Program-made: the position numbers and the translations under genes
From: Candidatus Gemmiger excrementigallinarum
GTDB taxonomy: Bacteria; Bacillota; Clostridia; Oscillospirales; Ruminococcaceae
Reading direction: 5' to 3'
Assembly (NCBI GenBank): GCA_019116445.1
Contig: DXBP01000031.1
Span: 1-62,642 of the forward strand
Length of the DNA stretch: 62,642 nt
In this document: piece after piece, positions 8,000 to 15,004 of the stretch
Layout: each line of letters starts with the position of its first letter
Position numbering within the stretch: position 1 is the first letter of the stretch
Notes under the pieces: generated by a model
Database searches by the model: none
What the model saw: only the letters and a program-made list of their open reading frames with translations
What the model was told of the DNA's origin: nothing

Positions 8000-8076
8000 T
8001 GGTGGAAGATTAGGGACTCGAACCCAAGACCTCTGCGATGTGAACGCAGCGCTCTAACCAGCTGAGCTAATCTTCC
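8000..8076 (-). tRNA. tRNA-Val(CAC), CCA encoded
   Basis: A 77-base cloverleaf on the minus strand begins GGAAGATTAGCTCAGCTGG. The anticodon arm CTGCG/CGCAG encloses TTCACAT, giving anticodon CAC (valine). The T-loop GGTTCGAGTCC and a CCA end are present. Confidence 0.95.
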
Positions 8077-8097
8077 ATAATGGGGTCAACGCTAGAT

Positions 8098-8126
8098 ATT
8101 ATACGGCATCTCTGCCGTTTTGTCAA
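8098..8126 (-). promoter_or_regulatory. Consensus promoter of tRNA-Val
   Basis: TTGACA (8121-8126), a 17-base spacer and TATAAT (8098-8103) on the minus strand. Confidence 0.92.
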
Positions 8127-8153
8127 CCCCATTTTGGGAGATTTTTGCAGAAA

Positions 8154-9308
8154 TTACTTGCTCAGAGCTTCGGCCATTTCATCCAGCTGGGCACGGCTGG
8201 CGGCATTCAGTGCGCTCTTGATGCTGACGGTCTGATCCAGAATCGTCAGGTTCTTGCTGTTTTCCAGCATCTTGCGCATCACACGACCGGCAGTAGGCGC
8301 CCACGTACCGTTTTCGATGATCGCTACCGTACGGTTCTGATAGTTGCGCTCCGTCAGGTGCTCAATGAAGCAGCGGGTGAACGGGAAAACTTCTCCATTG
8401 TAAGTCGGAGAGGCCAGCACCAGCTTGCTGTAACGGAAAGCCTGGGCCACGGCCTCGGCCATATCACAGCGGGCCAGATCCATCACGGTGACGTCCACGC
8501 CGTTGGCACGCAGCTTTTCGCCCAGTTCCTCGGCAGCCTGCTTGGTATGGCCGTAGATGGAGCTGTAAGCCACCAGCACACCTTCCGTTTCGGGGCGATA
8601 AGCGCTCCATGCATCATAGGCAGCCAGCACATCTGCCAGCTGCTCTTTGTGCAGCACGGGGCCATGCAAAGAGCAGACAGTTTCGATGTCCAGACCGGCA
8701 GCCTTCTTCAGCACGCCCTGCACCTGCTGGCCGTATTTGCCCACAATCCCGATGTAATAGCGGCGAGCCTCCGGCAGCCATTCTTCCTCCACGTCCAAAG
8801 CACCGAACTTGCCAAAAGCGTCAGCGCTGAACAAAACTTTATCGGTGGAATCATAGGTCATGATGACTTCCGGCCAGTGAACCATCGGCGCGGTTACGAA
8901 GTGCAGCGTGTGGCTGCCCAGTTCCAGCGTGTCGCCCTCCTTGACGATCAGGCAGCGGCTGGTAAAGTCGGCATCAAAAAACTGCTGCATGATGGCAACA
9001 GCCTTGGCAGACGCCACGATCTTGGTATCGGGATAAGCCTGCGCGAAAGAGAAAACAGAACCGGAATGGTCGGGTTCCATGTGCTGCACGATCAGGTAAT
9101 CCGGCGCACGCTCCCCCAGCACAGAGGCAATATTGGTCAGCCAGGCATCGGTAAAGTGGGCATCGACAGAATCCATGACAGCCACTTTCTCATCCCGGAT
9201 GAGGTAAGAATTGTATGCCATGCCGTTGGGCACTTTATACTGCCCCTCGAACAGGTCAACGTCATGGTCGTTGACGCCTACGTACAAAATATCTTTGGTG
9301 ATCTCCAT
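8154..9308 (-). CDS. fprA: Flavodiiron protein (FprA-type O2/NO reductase)
   Basis: A 384-residue A-type flavodiiron protein, a cytoplasmic enzyme that reduces O2 to water or NO to N2O and protects anaerobes. Residues ~1-245 form the metallo-beta-lactamase-like domain with the diiron ligands HMEPDHSG, HWPEV and SADAFGKFG. Residues ~250-384 form the flavodoxin domain with the FMN loop YSSIYGHTKQAA. It usually takes electrons from rubredoxin or a reductase. It lies just downstream of the rnf operon on the same strand but has its own promoter, which contains a conspicuous dyad, so it is probably redox-regulated. Confidence 0.93.
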   Translation of the reverse strand: MEITKDILYVGVNDHDVDLFEGQYKVPNGMAYNSYLIRDEKVAVMDSVDAHFTDAWLTNIASVLGERAPDYLIVQHMEPDHSGSVFSFAQAYPDTKIVASAKAVAIMQQFFDADFTSRCLIVKEGDTLELGSHTLHFVTAPMVHWPEVIMTYDSTDKVLFSADAFGKFGALDVEEEWLPEARRYYIGIVGKYGQQVQGVLKKAAGLDIETVCSLHGPVLHKEQLADVLAAYDAWSAYRPETEGVLVAYSSIYGHTKQAAEELGEKLRANGVDVTVMDLARCDMAEAVAQAFRYSKLVLASPTYNGEVFPFTRCFIEHLTERNYQNRTVAIIENGTWAPTAGRVMRKMLENSKNLTILDQTVSIKSALNAASRAQLDEMAEALSK

Positions 9309-9346
9309 TGTGGTAAACCTCCCAGCAGTTTATTACAAATTTACCT

Positions 9347-9384
9347 ACAGAGAACAGTATACCATACTTAGACTGTTCTGTCCC
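9347..9384 (-). promoter_or_regulatory. Flavodiiron promoter with inverted-repeat operator
   Basis: On the minus strand GGGACA (9379-9384) and TATACT (9356-9361) are 17 bases apart. The 8-bp arms AGAACAGT and ACTGTTCT (9351-9358 and 9372-9379), 13 bases apart, bracket the spacer and overlap both promoter boxes. This layout is typical of a repressor site. Confidence 0.75.
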
Positions 9385-9413
9385 CTGTTTTTTCAAAAAA
9401 ATCGGCTGAAATA

Positions 9414-9442
9414 CAAAAATTCCCCGCCTTGCGGCGGGGAAT
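9414..9442 (-). terminator. Terminator of the rnf operon
   Basis: On the minus strand ATTCCCCGCC and GGCGGGGAAT form a 10-bp stem with a short loop and a T-run directly after the rnfB stop. Confidence 0.92.
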
Positions 9443-9455
9443 GCGGTGCAAAGAA

Positions 9456-10292
9456 TCAGTGCACTTCCGGAGCGGGCACCGGTGCGTCCATAGGACGCGG
9501 TGCGCCTTCGACCCACTGGATCGCTTTCTTGGGGCACTTGGTCACACAGGTGCCGCAGCCATTGCACTTGGTGTAGTCGATAACAGCCACGTTATCCTTG
9601 AGGAAAATCGCCTGCTGCGGGCAGTTGCGCACACACAAACCACAGGCAATGCAACCGACCTTGCAGGTCTTGTTGACCACAACGCCCTTATCTTTGTTGG
9701 AACACTTGACGGCAGGCTGCGGCGCAATAGGCTTCATCTGGATCACCTTGCGCGGGCAGACAGCCGTACAGGCAGTGCATCCGGTGCACTTGCTGCGGTC
9801 TACAACCGCCACACCGTTGACCACATGGATGGCATCAAATTTGCAGGCGCGGGTGCAGTCGCCCAGGCCCAGGCAGCCATAGGAGCAAGCGCTGGGACCA
9901 CCAGCCACGGCAGCCGCAGCAGCGCAAGTCTGGATGCCCTTGTAATCAAAGCGCTTGCCGCAGTTTTCACCGCCGGCGCAGATGACGGTAGCACGCATAC
10001 TGGGACGGTCAGATTCCTCTGCCCCCATAATGCGGTTGATGGCATCAGCGGTCTTGTCGCCGCCGGGAGCGCACTTAAAGGTAGGTGCGCCGTCCTCAAC
10101 GATGGCCTTGGCGTAATCGGCGCAGCCGGCATAGCCGCAGCCGCCGCAGTTGGCACCGGCCAGGCAGTCGGTGATTTCCGCGATGCGGGGGTCCTCATAC
10201 ACGGCCATGAACTTGGAGGCCAGCACCAGGATAAAGCCGCCGATCAGGCCCAGCACCACCAGCACGACGATAGCAAATACGATCGGGTTCAT
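9456..10292 (-). CDS. rnfB: Rnf electron transport complex subunit B
   Basis: A 278-residue iron-sulfur subunit of the ion-translocating ferredoxin:NAD+ oxidoreductase, the likely entry point for electrons from ferredoxin. An N-terminal membrane helix (VFAIVVLVVLGLIGGFILVL) is followed by the Fe-S motif CLAGANCGGCGYAGC at ~45. The C-terminal half has several ferredoxin-type clusters (CTGCTACTAVCP, CIACGLCVRNCP, CNGCGTCVTKCP). It is the last gene of rnfCDGEAB, 18 bases after rnfA. Confidence 0.96.
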   Translation of the reverse strand: MNPIVFAIVVLVVLGLIGGFILVLASKFMAVYEDPRIAEITDCLAGANCGGCGYAGCADYAKAIVEDGAPTFKCAPGGDKTADAINRIMGAEESDRPSMRATVICAGGENCGKRFDYKGIQTCAAAAAVAGGPSACSYGCLGLGDCTRACKFDAIHVVNGVAVVDRSKCTGCTACTAVCPRKVIQMKPIAPQPAVKCSNKDKGVVVNKTCKVGCIACGLCVRNCPQQAIFLKDNVAVIDYTKCNGCGTCVTKCPKKAIQWVEGAPRPMDAPVPAPEVH

Positions 10293-10310
10293 TCTCTTTA
10301 TTCCCCTTTC

Positions 10311-10952
10311 TTACAGAATCGCGTTGATGATGTTTTCGACCAGACCGCCGAATCCCATGAAGCTCAGCGACGTAATGGCCGCAGCAACCAAGGTGATGGG
10401 CAGGCCTTTGAAACTTTCAGGCGGGTTGGCGTTTTCCACGCGCTGACGCACGCCGCAGAACAGCAGCATAGCTACCAGGAAGCCCACACCGGCGCCGGCA
10501 GCGCAGATCAGCGCTTCGGCGTAGGCCAGGCCGAAACCGGAGGTTTCCACCACAGCAGAGTAATCCTGCACGGCCAGGATGGTAACACCCAGCACGCAGC
10601 AGTTGGTGGTGATCAGCGGCAGATAGACGCCCAGCGACTGATACAGGGCCGGGACGTAGCGCTTCAGCGTGATCTCGATGAGCTGAACGAGGACGGCAAT
10701 GACCAGAATGAAGATGATGGTCTGCATATAGCCCAGGTCAAAGGCATCCAGCAGGAAGATCTGCAGCGGGAAAGTAACTGCCGTGGCGATGACCATGACC
10801 ACAATAACGGCCAGGCCCATACCCACAGAGGAATCCAGTTTTTTGGAAACGCCCAGGAACGGGCAGATGCCCAGGAACTGTACCAGAACGTAGTTGTTGA
10901 CCAGGATCATGCTGAAGAAGATCGTGGCAAACGTTGCAATCTGAGAACTCAT
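10311..10952 (-). CDS. rnfA: Rnf electron transport complex subunit A
   Basis: A 213-residue integral membrane subunit with about six helices. The N-terminal segment FFSMILVNNYVLVQFLGICP and the mid-protein LITTNCCVLGV are hallmark RnfA/NqrE sequences; their cysteines bind a 2Fe-2S centre at the RnfA-RnfE interface. It passes electrons across the membrane during ferredoxin oxidation coupled to ion pumping. Its start overlaps the rnfE stop by four bases, which implies translational coupling. Confidence 0.96.
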   Translation of the reverse strand: MSSQIATFATIFFSMILVNNYVLVQFLGICPFLGVSKKLDSSVGMGLAVIVVMVIATAVTFPLQIFLLDAFDLGYMQTIIFILVIAVLVQLIEITLKRYVPALYQSLGVYLPLITTNCCVLGVTILAVQDYSAVVETSGFGLAYAEALICAAGAGVGFLVAMLLFCGVRQRVENANPPESFKGLPITLVAAAITSLSFMGFGGLVENIINAIL

Positions 10953-11641
10953 TCTTCAGCGCCCCCTTTCTGTTCGGCCTTGGCAGCGTCGATCTGGTCC
11001 AGCACCACGTCGCCACAGGTTTTGCGTTCGATGGGCTTGTTGAGCTTGCGCTCCAGCCAGACGCAGCCGGCCATCAGGCATCCGAACACGAAGAAGCCGC
11101 CGGGGGCCGAGTTCATGATGGTCATACGGTCGATGCTTTCGGGAATGACGGTAATGCCAAGCCAGGTGCCGCTGCCGATGATCTCACGGATGGAAGACAT
11201 CAGGGCCATGGTCAGGATATAACCGATGCCCATGCCCAGGCCATCCAGGGCGGAATCAACCACCGTATTCTTGCAGGCGAACATCTCGGCACGGCCCAGA
11301 ATGATGCAGTTGACGACGATCAGCGCCAGGAAAACGCCCAGCGATTTGTACAGTTCCGGCACAAAAGCCTGCAGCACCATCTGAACCACCGTAACGAAGG
11401 TGGCGATGATGACGATATAGCACGGCAGGTGCACCTTGCCGGGAATCACCTTGCGCAGTGCCGAGATAACGATGTTGGAGCACACCAGCACGAAGGTCAT
11501 GGACAATCCCATGCCGACAGCGCCGGAAACGGTGGTGGTAACGGCCAGTGCGGAGCAGCAGCCCAGCACCAGACGCAGGACGGGGTTTTCACGAATGATG
11601 CCCGCGGTAAAAACTTTCCATTTGCTCGGTTTTTCAGCCAT
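10949..11641 (-). CDS. rnfE: Rnf electron transport complex subunit E
   Basis: A 230-residue membrane subunit homologous to RnfA but inverted in the membrane. Typical motifs are NPVLRLVLGCCSALAVT near the N-terminus and LALIVVNCIILGRAEMFA. The conserved cysteines in these two loops complete the shared 2Fe-2S site with RnfA. The final 30 residues are charged and cytoplasmic. It overlaps rnfA by four bases and starts two bases after the rnfG stop. Confidence 0.96.
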   Translation of the reverse strand: MAEKPSKWKVFTAGIIRENPVLRLVLGCCSALAVTTTVSGAVGMGLSMTFVLVCSNIVISALRKVIPGKVHLPCYIVIIATFVTVVQMVLQAFVPELYKSLGVFLALIVVNCIILGRAEMFACKNTVVDSALDGLGMGIGYILTMALMSSIREIIGSGTWLGITVIPESIDRMTIMNSAPGGFFVFGCLMAGCVWLERKLNKPIERKTCGDVVLDQIDAAKAEQKGGAEE

Positions 11642-11643
11642 CG

Positions 11644-12219
11644 TTACATACCCCCTTTGATCTCGTTGGTATAGCAGTCGATGGCCGCATTCACGGCAGA
11701 AAAGACCGCATTGCTGGAATACGTGGCGCTGGCAACGCCGTCTACCGGCGCGCCGCTGGATACCTCACCGCCGTTCCAGCCGATGAAGCCGGAGGTGAAG
11801 CTCTCCTCTGCCACCTTGGAACCGATGCCGGTGGTCTGGGTGGAAGCATCCACGCTGATGTTGGAGATCGCGCCGGTGGCATCAAAGGCCACATACACCG
11901 TGACGTCCTTGCCGGAGTAACCGGAGGAGGCTGCCTTGACGGCTGCCGCGCCGGAGGAAGTGGTCACTGCCCCCTGGACGTCGGGGGTGGTCAGGCCTTC
12001 GAGTTCGGTCATATCGGCGTCGGTCGTGCCTTCAGGCAGCACCGACAGATACGCCGCCAAGGTTTCGGCCTTGGTGTTTTCTTCAATGATCGGAGCGGTC
12101 ACATCGTTAAGGACCGCCAGCAGGGCACTGCATACGAGGCAGATGACCACCAGCACGATGACCGGCAGTACCAGCTCCTTAAAGGCACTCTGCTTTTCCG
12201 GGGTCTGGTTATTTGCCAT
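11644..12219 (-). CDS. rnfG: Rnf electron transport complex subunit G (FMN-binding)
   Basis: A 191-residue subunit with one N-terminal helix (VLPVIVLVVICLVCSALLAV) and an outward-facing FMN-binding domain. The segment GVASATYSSNAV holds the threonine that receives covalently bound FMN; the usual motif is SGATYS, so Gly is Ala here. The ApbE-type flavin transferase needed for attachment is not in the window. It overlaps the rnfD stop by one base. Confidence 0.94.
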   Translation of the reverse strand: MANNQTPEKQSAFKELVLPVIVLVVICLVCSALLAVLNDVTAPIIEENTKAETLAAYLSVLPEGTTDADMTELEGLTTPDVQGAVTTSSGAAAVKAASSGYSGKDVTVYVAFDATGAISNISVDASTQTTGIGSKVAEESFTSGFIGWNGGEVSSGAPVDGVASATYSSNAVFSAVNAAIDCYTNEIKGGM

Positions 12220-13181
12220 CAGTCAGCGCCCCCTTCCTTTTTGGCCTTTTTCGCTTTTTTGAAGCCCAGCGGCACCTGATGGCCCCAGGCATTGAACCAC
12301 GGCGTCATAAGGTTGCCCAGCAAAATGGCAAAACTCATGCCCTCGTTCATGCTGGCAAAGTGACGGATCAGGAAGGTCACCAGGCCGATGAAAATGCCGT
12401 AGAACAGCTTACCCTTGGTGGTGAAGGGGCTGGTGACGTAGTCGGTGGCCATAAAGACCGCGCCGAACAGCAGGCCGCCGGCCATGCACTCCATCAGCGC
12501 CACATAGGGATCGCCGGTGTAAAGCAGCGTCAGGACGTAGCAGGTGGCCACAATGCTGACGGGGATGGTCGCCTGGATGGTGCCCGTGGCCAGCAGAATG
12601 GCAAAGCCGGCCAAGATGGCCAGGACGCAGGTTTCGCCCAGCATACCGCCGTGCAGGCCCAGGAACATATCCATGAAGCTGACAGCGTTCAGATCCACAC
12701 TGGAAGCCAGCGGCGTGGCAGAGGCCAGTGCATCCACCGCCATATCCGGATAGACGTAGGCGGTCATGCGGGAGGTGAAGCCGAGGAACAGCACGATACG
12801 GCCTACCAGGGCGGGGTTGGCGAAGTTATAGCCGATGCCGCCGAACAGCTGTTTGATGATGACGATGGCGACAAAGGCGCCCACCACTGCGATCCACAGC
12901 GGCATACCGACCGGCATATTGAGGGCGAGGATGATACCGGTCACAACTGCGGACAGGTCCCCCACCGTGTTCTGCTTATGCAGCAGCAATTCGTACAGAT
13001 ACTCAAACGCCACGCAGGCAAAGGTGGTCACCACGACCAGGACCAGCGCCTGCACGCCGAAAATCAGGGCCGAAGCCAGGACGCAGGGCAGCAGGGCGAT
13101 GACTACATTGCCCATGAGGCCGCGGGTCGTGGAACAATCCCGAATATGCGGCGAGGCGGTTACAAGCAAACGTTCTTCCAT
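12219..13181 (-). CDS. rnfD: Rnf electron transport complex subunit D
   Basis: A 320-residue membrane subunit with about nine to ten helices, similar to NqrB. The N-terminal LVTASPHIRDCSTTRGLMGNV is characteristic. ALASATPLASSVD matches the covalent-FMN threonine motif, normally SGATPL; Thr is kept and Gly is replaced by Ala, as in RnfG. RnfD is thought to form part of the ion channel. It lies between rnfC and rnfG with almost no spacing. Confidence 0.95.
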   Translation of the reverse strand: MEERLLVTASPHIRDCSTTRGLMGNVVIALLPCVLASALIFGVQALVLVVVTTFACVAFEYLYELLLHKQNTVGDLSAVVTGIILALNMPVGMPLWIAVVGAFVAIVIIKQLFGGIGYNFANPALVGRIVLFLGFTSRMTAYVYPDMAVDALASATPLASSVDLNAVSFMDMFLGLHGGMLGETCVLAILAGFAILLATGTIQATIPVSIVATCYVLTLLYTGDPYVALMECMAGGLLFGAVFMATDYVTSPFTTKGKLFYGIFIGLVTFLIRHFASMNEGMSFAILLGNLMTPWFNAWGHQVPLGFKKAKKAKKEGGAD

Positions 13182-13184
13182 TTG

Positions 13185-14522
13185 TTATTTGCCTCCTTTC
13201 CGCAGTTCTGCCATGTACCACGCCTTGGCCAGCGTCATGGTCTGGCTGACAGGGCGCTTGGCCGGGCAGGCATAGCTGCAGCTGCCGCAGGCCACACACA
13301 GATCCACGCAGCGGGCTTTCAGGGCATCGAAGTCCTTATTGTTAAAAGACTCTGCCACCACAACCGGCTCCAGACCCATGGGGCAGGCGTCGATGCAGCG
13401 GCCGCAGCGGATGCAGGCGGATGCTTCCGGCAGAGCGGCAGCCTTTTTGCTGAACAGCAGCAGGCCGTTATTCTGCTTCAGAACCGGGAAATCTGCGCTG
13501 GGCGCAGCGCCGCCCATCATGGGGCCGCCGAAAACGATCTTGCCCAGTTCCACATCGGATTTGATACCGCCGCAAGCCTCGATGACATCGCGGTACAGCG
13601 TGCCGATAGGCACTTCCACATTCTGCGGTTTGGCGATGGCGTCGCCTTCCACGGTAACGCGCTTGGTGGTCAGCGGCATACCGGTCTTGAGGAACTTGCC
13701 CAGCGTCGAAACGCTGGTTACGTTCATGATGACGCAGCCCACATCGGCGGGCAGACCCGGTTTGCCGGAAGGACCTACCTGGGGCACTTCCCGCCCGGTG
13801 CAGGTTTCGACCAGCGTTTTTTCGGCGCCCTGCGGGTACCGGGTGGGCAGCGGCTTGACGCTGACGCCGGGCATACCGCGCACCAGAGAATTCATCTGGT
13901 CGATGCACTCGGGTTTGTTGCGCTCGATACCGATGATGCAGGTGGGAATGTTGCAGTACTTCATTACAGCAGTAATGCCCGAGATGATCGTATCGCTGCA
14001 TTCCAGCATTTCGCGGCAGTCGGTGGTCAGATAGGGCTCACACTCGGCCGCATTGATCAGCAACGTGTCGATGGTGTCAGCCGCCAGCTTGACGTGGGTC
14101 GGGAAGCCTGCACCGCCGACACCCACCAGACCACAGGCCTGGATAGCTGCCAGCAGACTGGCTTTGTCGGTGACCGTGGGCGGCACGCAGGCCGGATCCA
14201 CCGTCTGCTGCCCGTCGGTCTTGATGGCAATGGCCGTGGTCATGGCCCCGTTGACCATACGCATCGGCGCAACATCCTGCACAGTGCCCGATACGCTGGA
14301 GTGGATGTTGGCACTGACAAAGCCAGCCGCTTTGCCGATCAAGGTGCCAACCATAACGGTGTCGCCCTTCTTGACGACGGGTTCTGCCGGTGCGCCGATG
14401 TGCATCGACATGGGAATGATGACGTGCTCGGGAACCGGCATTTTTACAGTCGGCTGCCCTGCCGTCGCCTTCACATGCGGCACGCTTGCGCCTTTGGCAG
14501 AACGCTTTAGGGACTTGAACAA
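13185..14522 (-). CDS. rnfC: Rnf electron transport complex subunit C
   Basis: First gene of the operon; a 445-residue soluble subunit that carries NADH-binding and FMN-type regions plus two 4Fe-4S clusters (CIRCGRCIDACP, CVACGSCSYACP) near the C-terminus. VGVGGAGFPTHVKL and INAAECEPYLTTD are typical RnfC/NuoF-like segments. I chose a TTG start at 14520-14522, preceded by a G-rich site, because the product MFKSLKRSAKGASVPHVKAT aligns with the usual RnfC N-terminus. A GTG 14 codons upstream (14564) is an alternative. Confidence 0.93.
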   Translation of the reverse strand: MFKSLKRSAKGASVPHVKATAGQPTVKMPVPEHVIIPMSMHIGAPAEPVVKKGDTVMVGTLIGKAAGFVSANIHSSVSGTVQDVAPMRMVNGAMTTAIAIKTDGQQTVDPACVPPTVTDKASLLAAIQACGLVGVGGAGFPTHVKLAADTIDTLLINAAECEPYLTTDCREMLECSDTIISGITAVMKYCNIPTCIIGIERNKPECIDQMNSLVRGMPGVSVKPLPTRYPQGAEKTLVETCTGREVPQVGPSGKPGLPADVGCVIMNVTSVSTLGKFLKTGMPLTTKRVTVEGDAIAKPQNVEVPIGTLYRDVIEACGGIKSDVELGKIVFGGPMMGGAAPSADFPVLKQNNGLLLFSKKAAALPEASACIRCGRCIDACPMGLEPVVVAESFNNKDFDALKARCVDLCVACGSCSYACPAKRPVSQTMTLAKAWYMAELRKGGK

Positions 14523-14614
14523 TCTATTTCCCCCATTTCCTTTTTTACTGGGCAGCGCAGCCACTCCGCAATGTGCGGCGTCTCTCCCTGCTATGCCCCA
14601 AAGTATACCTATTC

Positions 14615-14642
14615 ATTTTACCATTTTGCGGCGGCAAGTCAA
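14615..14642 (-). promoter_or_regulatory. Promoter of the rnf operon
   Basis: On the minus strand TTGACT (14637-14642), a 16-base spacer and TAAAAT (14615-14620). Confidence 0.75.
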
Positions 14643-14652
14643 GATTTCCGAC

Positions 14653-14717
14653 TGGACAGGGATTGGCATTTTGTCCAAGAGCGCAATTTCTGCAACAATT
14701 TGCGCAAATGTTGCAAA
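14653..14717. promoter_or_regulatory. Candidate operator region between rnf and the 14803 small gene
   Basis: This divergent region holds a dyad, TGGACA and TGTCCA 13 bases apart (14653-14677). It also holds two direct repeats of the form GCGCAAWTKYTGCAAM starting at 14681 and 14702, exactly 21 bases (two helical turns) apart. The second repeat overlaps a near-palindrome centred on TTTGCGCAAA. These look like binding sites upstream of both promoters. The factor is unknown. Confidence 0.5.
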
Positions 14718-14730
14718 GCATGTACGAAGC

Positions 14731-14759
14731 TTGCATCCTGATGCCGTTTATGGTAGTAT
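14731..14759 (+). promoter_or_regulatory. Promoter for the 44-residue membrane peptide
   Basis: TTGCAT (14731-14736), 17 bases, TAGTAT (14754-14759). Confidence 0.7.
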
Positions 14760-14802
14760 GTTGGTAATAAACGTTCCACAGCTATTTTTTAAGGAGGCAG
14801 AT

Positions 14803-14937
14803 ATGAAAACGTTGGGTAAGATCCTGGTAATTCTGACCGCAGCCGGCAGCCTGCTGGCGCTCACCGCATTGCTCTGCCGCCGCAAGCGCCGCCAGCGGCG
14901 CGCCTGCTATATCACACTGTTCCGTTACGATTCCTGA
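14803..14937 (+). CDS. 44-residue membrane peptide, unknown function
   Basis: A short gene with a perfect ribosome site (AAGGAGG) and its own promoter, divergent from rnf. The product starts MKTLGKILVILTAAG, has one hydrophobic helix (~5-25, ending LLALTALLC) and then a cluster of basic residues (RRKRRQRR) before a short tail. By the positive-inside rule the tail is cytoplasmic. A strong terminator follows. I do not recognise a family. The shared regulatory region with rnf suggests, but does not prove, a link to the Rnf complex or to membrane stress. Confidence 0.6.
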   Translation: MKTLGKILVILTAAGSLLALTALLCRRKRRQRRACYITLFRYDS

Positions 14938-14945
14938 AACTGCAC

Positions 14946-14986
14946 AACCGCCCCGATGCGCACAAGGCACCGGGGCGGTTGTTCTT
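14946..14986 (+). terminator. Terminator after the 44-residue peptide gene
   Basis: AACCGCCCCG and CGGGGCGGTT form a 10-bp stem; the tail GTTCTTTTG is T-rich. Confidence 0.8.
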
Positions 14987-15004
14987 TTGTTTGGGGATGC
15001 TGCG

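Noticed and set aside
8145-9371. Long open frame antisense to the flavodiiron gene
   Set aside because: It mirrors the real gene; the minus-strand frame has diiron and FMN motifs, a promoter and a ribosome site.
12213-14510. 765-codon open frame on the plus strand across rnfD-rnfC
   Set aside because: Low-complexity His/Gln/Gly/Ala composition typical of antisense frames in GC-rich genes; the rnf genes explain the region.
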